From positions 1 through 12,205 of the forward strand of contig JAEZIQ010000150.1 of assembly GCA_023436605.1 (NCBI GenBank): 12,205 bases of DNA, read 5' to 3'. Made by a program: the position numbers and the translations under genes. Under the pieces are notes generated by a model. The model ran no database searches and was not told the origin of the DNA. It was given only the letters and a program-made list of their open reading frames with translations. This stretch comes from Actinomycetes bacterium. Its GTDB lineage: Bacteria > Actinomycetota > Thermoleophilia > Solirubrobacterales > 70-9. Shown piece by piece: positions 8,088 to 12,205 of this stretch (within the stretch, counting starts at the first letter, position 1; each line of letters opens with the position of its first letter).

Positions 8088-8138
8088 ATCAAAACCCACG
8101 GTTTCCCACACATATTGTGGGAAACCGTGGGTCTTGAT
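8088..8138. terminator. 23-bp hairpin between convergent rlmN and ppa
   Basis: Arms 8088-8110 and 8116-8138 pair over 23 bp with a single A-C mismatch (8093/8133) around the 5-nt loop CATAT. It starts 13 bp after the rlmN stop and ends 20 bp before the ppa stop, so it should end transcription in both directions. Read toward ppa's downstream side (minus strand) the GC-rich stem is followed by TTTT within the distal stem. In the plus direction there is no clear T-run. Confidence 0.78.
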
Positions 8139-8158
8139 GTAAAGCGTGGGGTGAAGCT

Positions 8159-8653
8159 CTAGGCGTTGGCCGCGGAGGCGAAGCGTTCGCGCGAGAGCTC
8201 GAGGACTTCGAGGGCCGACTCGAGGGGGTACCAGCCGTCGACTTCGACGTGCTTGCCTTCGGGCTGCTTGTAGACCGCGAAGAAGTGGGAGATCTCTTCC
8301 TTGAGCTGGTTCGAGAGCTGGTCGAGCGACTCGATGTAGTTCCAGTTCGGATCGTCGGCGGGGACGCAGAGGATCTTGTCGTCGAGTTCACCGTCGTCGG
8401 TCATGCGGAACAGACCGAGTGGAATCGCGGGGATGATGCAGCCCGGGAAGGTCGGCTCGGAAACGCAGACCATGGCGTCGAGTGGGTCGCCATCGGCGCC
8501 GAGCGTGTTCGGCACCATGCCGTAATCGACCGGGTAGACCATCGATGAGAAGAGGAAACGGTCGAGCTTGATCGCGCCCAGTTCCTCGTCGTATTCGTAT
8601 TTGTTTCGGCTGCCCTTCGGAACTTCGACCAGCACGTTCAGGATCTCAGACAT
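8159..8653 (-). CDS. ppa: Inorganic pyrophosphatase, family I
   Basis: This 164-residue cytoplasmic Mg-dependent enzyme hydrolyses pyrophosphate to two phosphates, pulling biosynthetic reactions such as nucleic acid polymerisation and amino acid activation forward. The family I active-site residues are all present: PKGSRNKYE at 12-20, YPVDYGMVP at 40-48, the signature DGDPLDAMV at 54-62 with its metal-binding aspartates, ADDP at 99-102, and YKQPEGK at 128-134. The length is normal for bacterial family I enzymes. ATG 8653 gives the usual short N-terminus before the first strand. The gene is transcribed toward rlmN, and it follows zwf in the same direction after 170 bp that hold a hairpin, so it is probably a separate unit. 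Confidence 0.96.
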   Translation of the reverse strand: MSEILNVLVEVPKGSRNKYEYDEELGAIKLDRFLFSSMVYPVDYGMVPNTLGADGDPLDAMVCVSEPTFPGCIIPAIPLGLFRMTDDGELDDKILCVPADDPNWNYIESLDQLSNQLKEEISHFFAVYKQPEGKHVEVDGWYPLESALEVLELSRERFASAANA

Positions 8654-8662
8654 ATCCGCCCA

Positions 8663-8687
8663 ATCCTACCTGTATCGCCCCATACAG
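8663..8687 (-). promoter_or_regulatory. Candidate ppa promoter with adjoining palindrome
   Basis: On the minus strand TAGGAT (plus-strand 8663-8668) is a TAnnnT -10 lying 9 nt before the ppa ATG, which predicts a leader of only a few bases. Directly upstream, CTGTAT-N6-ATACAG at 8670-8687 is a 6-bp inverted repeat filling the -10/-35 spacer, where a regulator could sit. I see no good -35. Both elements are weak taken alone. Confidence 0.35.
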
Positions 8688-8688
8688 A

Positions 8689-8726
8689 GCCCCTCCCATC
8701 CGTCGGTACATGCGAGTGGGAGGGGC
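8689..8726 (-). terminator. 10-bp GC-rich hairpin downstream of zwf
   Basis: GCCCCTCCCA at 8689-8698 and TGGGAGGGGC at 8717-8726 pair perfectly around an 18-nt loop. It lies about 100 bp after the zwf stop and just upstream of the ppa promoter, as expected for a zwf terminator. There is no T-run on the minus strand after the stem. Confidence 0.45.
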
Positions 8727-8752
8727 GGGGTTCATATCGGAGCGTGGGGGAA

Positions 8753-8822
8753 GACCCGCGCGACTGCAGATGCGATCCCCGCCCGACTCCTGATGCTGAC
8801 CCGCGCGACTGCAGGAGGCGGC
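8753..8822. repeat. Three degenerate 22-23 bp tandem repeats next to the zwf stop
   Basis: GACCCGCGCGACTGCAG occurs exactly at 8753-8769 and 8798-8814, 45 bp apart. A related unit between them (CCGCCCGACTCCTG at 8779-8792, 11 of 14 matches) makes an array with steps of 23 and 22 bp: 8756, 8779 and 8801. The last unit ends 1 bp before the zwf stop codon, so the array would lie in the zwf 3' untranslated region. Function unknown: a small iteron-like protein site or a simple repeat expansion. Confidence 0.55.
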
Positions 8823-8823
8823 C

Positions 8824-10260
8824 TCAGCCGCCGAAAAGCGCGTGCTTGCGAGGATCGTCGACGGGGCGCCAGGGGGCGTCCCAGTCGCAGATGCCCTTGA
8901 CCAGACGATCCGCTTCGGCCGGACCCCAGGAACCGATCTCGTAAGGGACGACCGGCGGCGGGTCATCGAGCAACGGTTGGACGATCCGCCAGGTCTCCTC
9001 GACCATGCTGAACTGGGTGAAGAGGTCGTAACGGCCGTGGATCGCGTCGTCGAGCAGGCGCTCATAAGGTTCAGGTTCGGTGCCCGGTTCCTTCTCGAAG
9101 AGAACGTCGAGGTCTGCTTCCTCGAAGTCTTCGATGCCGGCCGCCTTGGCGACGAAGGCCATCCGGGCTCCGGGCAGGGGATCGATCCGCACCACCATCT
9201 GATTGCGGGGTGGCTTGTGTGACTTCATCCCCACCCCGGTGTGCGGCGGGCGCTTGAAGACGACCCGGACCTCGGTGTGCTTGACCGGCAGGTTCTTGCC
9301 CGTCCGCAGGTAGAACGGCACGCCCGACCAGCGCCAGTTATCGATTGCCAGTTCCATCGCTGCGTAGGTCTCGACCTGAGAATCGTCGGCGACGTCAGGG
9401 ATGTCCCGATACCCCTCGTACTGGCCACGCACGCACTTGGCCGGGTCAGCCGAGCGGATCGCCTCGAAGAGTTCAAGCTTCTTCGCCCGGATCGAGTCGT
9501 GCTGGTTCGCGTTCGGCGCTTCCATCGCCAGCAGCGCAAGTACCTGGAGCATGTGGTTCTGGACCACGTCGCGGATCGCGCCGACCCCTTCGTAAAACCG
9601 GCCGCGGTCTTCGACGCCGAAATTCTCGCTCATCGTCATCTGTACGTAGGAGACGTAATTCCGGTTCCAGACCGGTTCGAGTAGCGCATTGGCGAACCGC
9701 AGGTAGGTGATGTCCATGACCGGTTCCTTGCCGAGGTAATGGTCGATCCTGAGGATCTGGCTTTCCTTCAGCACATGGGTCAGGTCGGCCTGGAGCTCAC
9801 GGGCCGACTCCGAGTCATGGCCGAAGGGCTTTTCGAGGATCACCCTGGCGTTGGCCGTAAGTCCCGCGGAGGCGAGTCCGTGAACTACTTCGGAGAACAG
9901 AGGCGGGGGGATTTCCAGGTAGAACAGGGGCCGCTCGTAATCCTCGAGTGCCTCGTCGAGCGACTGGTAGAGCTCCGGCTCATCAAAGTTGCCGTTGACG
10001 AAAGTCATCCGGTTGGCCAGCCTCTTGAAAGCGGCGGCATCGAACTCCTCGACCGAACCGCGAATCGCTTCCTCGGCCCGCTGGCGCATCGTCTCGTGAT
10101 GCCAGTCCTGGTTGCGGCCGACCCCGATGATCGGACAGTCGAGCTTGCCTCTCAATTCGAGCCGGTAAAGCGCCCGGAAAGTCATCTTCTTCGCCAGGTC
10201 TCCGGTGATGCCGAAGATCACCAGGGCGTCGGTCGCTTCCCGCTCCTTGCTCTTGCTCAT
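8824..10260 (-). CDS. zwf: Glucose-6-phosphate 1-dehydrogenase
   Basis: The 478-residue cytoplasmic enzyme oxidises glucose-6-phosphate to 6-phosphogluconolactone, usually with NADP, as the first step of the oxidative pentose phosphate pathway. The nucleotide-binding fold opens with IFGITGDLAKK at 15-25. EKPFGHDS lies at 143-150, the substrate-binding signature RIDHYLGK at 171-178, and His236 in VVQNHML is the expected catalytic base. The C-terminal half carries the usual LRTGKNLP motif near 318-325. The length is normal. An open frame extends upstream to 10494 but overlaps gnd and lacks family similarity. ATG 10260 is chosen because the conserved domain begins shortly after it and TACTCT lies 7 nt upstream. 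It diverges from gnd across 68 bp. No opcA-like partner is in view. Confidence 0.96.
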   Translation of the reverse strand: MSKSKEREATDALVIFGITGDLAKKMTFRALYRLELRGKLDCPIIGVGRNQDWHHETMRQRAEEAIRGSVEEFDAAAFKRLANRMTFVNGNFDEPELYQSLDEALEDYERPLFYLEIPPPLFSEVVHGLASAGLTANARVILEKPFGHDSESARELQADLTHVLKESQILRIDHYLGKEPVMDITYLRFANALLEPVWNRNYVSYVQMTMSENFGVEDRGRFYEGVGAIRDVVQNHMLQVLALLAMEAPNANQHDSIRAKKLELFEAIRSADPAKCVRGQYEGYRDIPDVADDSQVETYAAMELAIDNWRWSGVPFYLRTGKNLPVKHTEVRVVFKRPPHTGVGMKSHKPPRNQMVVRIDPLPGARMAFVAKAAGIEDFEEADLDVLFEKEPGTEPEPYERLLDDAIHGRYDLFTQFSMVEETWRIVQPLLDDPPPVVPYEIGSWGPAEADRLVKGICDWDAPWRPVDDPRKHALFGG

Positions 10261-10267
10261 GGTCGGC

Positions 10268-10273
10268 AGAGTA
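10268..10273 (-). promoter_or_regulatory. -10 hexamer for a leaderless zwf start
   Basis: On the minus strand TACTCT, a match to TAnnnT, is followed by 7 nt and the zwf ATG, so transcription would begin at or within a base of the start codon. The 17-bp -35 position reads TTCGCG, a poor match. Confidence 0.45.
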
Positions 10274-10316
10274 CCCGCCCCGAAGAACACCGCGAACGAA
10301 CCGCAACCCCGGGTTC

Positions 10317-10328
10317 TAATATGGCGAC
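10317..10328 (+). promoter_or_regulatory. -10 hexamer for a leaderless gnd start
   Basis: TAATAT at 10317-10322, a 5 of 6 match to TATAAT-type -10 elements and a full match to TAnnnT, is followed by exactly 6 nt and ATG 10329. No Shine-Dalgarno sequence fits in between. No convincing -35 is visible. It shares a 68-bp region with the divergent zwf promoter. Confidence 0.55.
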
Positions 10329-11360
10329 ATGGAAATCGGGATCGTCGGGCTTGGTCGGATGGGGGCGAACATCGCCCGGAGGTTGATGCGGGACGGACAC
10401 AGGTGCGTTGTCTATGACGTGAACCCGTCGGCCGCACAGGAACTCGCCGGTGAGGGAGCAGACCCGGCGGCCGACCTGGCTGAACTGGCCTCAAAGCTTT
10501 CCGCGCCCCGCGCGGTATGGATCATGGTCCCGGCCGGTGACATCACCCGCGACACGATCCGCAAGGTCGCGGCCGAACTTGAGCCCGGTGACGCGATCAT
10601 CGACGGCGGCAACACCTACTACCACGACGACATCCACTTCGCCAAGGAGCTGGGCGAGCAGGGTATCGACCACCTGGACTGCGGCACCTCGGGTGGCGTT
10701 TTCGGACTCGAACGGGGCTACTGCCTGATGATCGGTGGCCCGGAAGAGGCGTACAAACGGCTCGAGCCGATCTTTGCGACCCTCGCGCCCGGCGTCGAGG
10801 AGGCCGAACGCACCCCGGGCCTCAGCGGTGATCCGTCCCCGGCCGAAAACGGCTATCTCTACTGTGGTCCCGCCGGTGCCGGACACTTCGTGAAGATGGT
10901 CCACAACGGCATCGAGTACGGCATGATGGCCGCGATCGCCGAGGGTCTGAACGTGATCAGGAGCGCCGACGCCGGCCTTCATCAGCGTGATGGTGACGCC
11001 GAGACCGCACCGATGGAGAACCCCGAGTACTACCAGTACGAGATCGACGTGGCCCAGGTCGCCGAGGTCTGGCGTCGAGGCAGCGTGGTCGGCTCCTGGC
11101 TGCTCGACCTGACCGCGGCAGCGCTGGCCGAATCACCCCAGCTCGAAGAGTTCTCGGGCCGGGTCTCCGACTCCGGCGAGGGTCGGTGGACCTCGATCGC
11201 CGCGATCGACGAGGGAGTGCCCACCCCGGTCCTCACTGCCGCGCTTCACGAACGCTTCTACTCGCGCGGGCTCGGCGACTTCGGTGACAAGGTTCTCTCC
11301 GCCATGCGAAAGCAGTTCGGTGGCCACGACGAAAAGCCCGCGGAGGGCAAGGCGGGCTAA
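10329..11360 (+). CDS. gnd: 6-phosphogluconate dehydrogenase, decarboxylating (short, probably NAD type)
   Basis: The 343-residue cytoplasmic enzyme converts 6-phosphogluconate to ribulose-5-phosphate and CO2. The Rossmann motif GLGRMG is at 7-12. The second strand ends in VVYD with Asp30, an acidic residue typical of NAD rather than NADP binding. DGGNTYY at 92-98 and CGTSGGVFG at 118-126 are substrate-site motifs. Lys189 in GHFVKMVHNG is the catalytic lysine with Asn193 nearby. The length matches the short class (about 300-345 residues) rather than the classical enzyme of about 470. The start is fixed by TAATAT 6 nt upstream and by the immediate Rossmann strand. The stop codon TAA directly touches the start of pgl. 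Confidence 0.93.
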   Translation: MEIGIVGLGRMGANIARRLMRDGHRCVVYDVNPSAAQELAGEGADPAADLAELASKLSAPRAVWIMVPAGDITRDTIRKVAAELEPGDAIIDGGNTYYHDDIHFAKELGEQGIDHLDCGTSGGVFGLERGYCLMIGGPEEAYKRLEPIFATLAPGVEEAERTPGLSGDPSPAENGYLYCGPAGAGHFVKMVHNGIEYGMMAAIAEGLNVIRSADAGLHQRDGDAETAPMENPEYYQYEIDVAQVAEVWRRGSVVGSWLLDLTAAALAESPQLEEFSGRVSDSGEGRWTSIAAIDEGVPTPVLTAALHERFYSRGLGDFGDKVLSAMRKQFGGHDEKPAEGKAG

Positions 11361-12032
11361 TTGGTAACCAGGCTCGTCGCAGACGCGGAAGCAGCGGCGG
11401 TTGAGGCTGCCCGACTCGTCGAGATGATCGCCGATGCCGCGATCGCCGACCGGGGCCGGTTCAATTTCGCGGTGAGCGGCGGCACGACACCGTGGCGCAT
11501 GCTGGAGCTCCTGGCCGAAAGCAGTCTCAACTGGACCAGGACATCGCTCTTCCAGGTCGATGAGCGGATCGCCCCGACCGGCAGCACCGAACGCAACCTG
11601 ACCCATCTTGTCCTGACCTTGCCGCTGGTCTGCCAGGCGGCGATCCGTCCGATGCCGGTCGGCGCCGATGACCTCGTCACGGCCGCCAGCGGCTACGAGT
11701 ACTCCCTGCCGGACCGCTTCGACCTGGTTCACCTCGGGCTGGGACCGGATGGTCACACGGCGTCGCTCATCCCCGACGATCCGATCCTCGATGTAGCCGA
11801 CCGGCAGGTCGCGATCACGACCGGGGAGTACCAGGGAACCCGGCGAATGTCGCTCACCTACAAGGCGATTGACCGCGCCCACCAGGTCATGTTTCTGGTC
11901 ACCGGTGACGGTAAGGAAGATGCTCTTTCGAAACTGGTCGCCGCCGACGCGAGCATTCCCGCCGGCCGGGTCAGGAACCCGAACATGACTCTGGTCACCG
12001 ATATCGCGATCGAGTCGGACCCGACCCCTTGA
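11361..12032 (+). CDS. pgl: 6-phosphogluconolactonase
   Basis: The 223-residue cytoplasmic enzyme hydrolyses 6-phosphogluconolactone to 6-phosphogluconate, the step between zwf and gnd. Motifs of the glucosamine-6-phosphate isomerase-like fold are clear: FAVSGGTTP at 36-44, VDERI at 66-70, and LGLGPDGHTASLIP at 125-138 with the catalytic His132 region. The length is slightly under the usual 230-260. The start appears to be TTG at 11361, directly after the gnd TAA, with GGAGG at 11342-11346 as a distant ribosome site (14 nt). No ATG or GTG gives a full N-terminal helix, and the next ATG (codon 23) would remove it. Zero spacing implies an operon with gnd and translational coupling. Confidence 0.92.
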   Translation: MVTRLVADAEAAAVEAARLVEMIADAAIADRGRFNFAVSGGTTPWRMLELLAESSLNWTRTSLFQVDERIAPTGSTERNLTHLVLTLPLVCQAAIRPMPVGADDLVTAASGYEYSLPDRFDLVHLGLGPDGHTASLIPDDPILDVADRQVAITTGEYQGTRRMSLTYKAIDRAHQVMFLVTGDGKEDALSKLVAADASIPAGRVRNPNMTLVTDIAIESDPTP

Positions 12033-12046
12033 CCAAAATCCGCCAC

Positions 12047-12205
12047 ATGGGGGCAGAGCGGTACGGCTTCGCTCTGATCCTGATCCTCGCCTCGATGGTT
12101 TTCATCATGGCCACGCCAGATGGCAAGTGGGCCAACGTGATCGCCCTGAACCTCCAGTCCTTCGCGCTGTTTGCCTCGACCCGTGCCGCCCAGCCCCGTA
12201 TCGAG
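12047..12205 (+). CDS. Small membrane protein, 5' part only
   Basis: The frame is open to the right edge of the window and is cut there, showing 53 residues from ATG 12047. It starts MGAERYGF, then a hydrophobic segment at about residues 7-22 (FALILILASMVFIMA), a short PDGKWAN loop, and a second hydrophobic stretch at about 30-43. This looks like the first hairpin of a multi-pass membrane protein. An in-frame TTG at 12029 overlaps the pgl stop by 4 bp and would add MTKIRH; no ribosome site separates the two choices. It probably belongs to the gnd-pgl operon. The family is not recognised; the two-helix start would suit a small channel-like or DUF membrane protein. Confidence 0.6.
   Translation, partial: MGAERYGFALILILASMVFIMATPDGKWANVIALNLQSFALFASTRAAQPRIE

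Noticed and set aside
8744..8944. Small plus-strand frame with a repeated DPRDCR motif
   Set aside because: The repeat comes from the DNA array at 8753-8822 and the frame then runs antisense into zwf; no ribosome site or motif supports it.
10261..10494. N-terminal extension of zwf by 78 residues
   Set aside because: It would overlap the start of gnd, has no resemblance to the family, and the -10 element lies just before ATG 10260.

Overview
The window is a gene-dense, high-GC chromosomal stretch with no mobile element, CRISPR array, tRNA or rRNA. Protein style (GITGDLA-type glucose-6-phosphate dehydrogenase, an actinobacterial-looking extracellular CocE-like hydrolase), frequent GTG/TTG starts and many apparently leaderless promoters point to a high-GC actinobacterium. 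A deep-branching lineage such as Thermoleophilia/Solirubrobacterales is my best guess, made from resemblance only and not from a search.

Layout from left to right: a secreted CocE/NonD-family serine hydrolase (146-2605, +), an 18-bp perfect hairpin, and a small basic-headed protein of unknown function (2696-3049, +). Converging on it from the right is a two-gene ABC-2 type exporter operon (permease 3072-3866 and ATPase 3863-4669, both -, overlapping by 4 bp). Only 16 bp from the ATPase start, and divergent to it, come two tandem paralogous family III (CaiB/BaiF) CoA-transferases (4686-5861 and 5907-7040, +), about 64% identical by hand alignment, each with its own promoter-like signal. The 23S rRNA A2503 methyltransferase RlmN (7082-8074, +) and inorganic pyrophosphatase (8159-8653, -) converge on a 23-bp hairpin. 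The right end carries the oxidative pentose phosphate branch: zwf (8824-10260, -) diverges from gnd (10329-11360, +), which abuts pgl (11361-12032, +). A membrane protein runs off the right edge (12047 onward).

How the genes work together: zwf, pgl and gnd encode all three enzymes that turn glucose-6-phosphate into ribulose-5-phosphate. They are split over a 68-bp divergent promoter region in which both start codons sit 6-7 nt after a -10 hexamer. The ABC pair should form one exporter. The two CoA-transferases may act together or on related acids. RlmN and pyrophosphatase are housekeeping enzymes. The other neighbours show no obvious functional link.

The most interesting non-gene signal is a repeated start-site layout: a -10 hexamer fitting nAnnnT placed exactly 6 nt (7 for zwf) before the start codon. 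It occurs at the small hypothetical gene, both CoA-transferases, rlmN, gnd and zwf, and in two cases has a good -35 at 17-bp spacing. This predicts leaderless mRNAs for at least six of the eleven genes here and helps fix several starts. I did not find a convincing undescribed multi-gene system. No stretch longer than 300 bp lacks a gene; the longest gaps are 1-145 and 8654-8823.
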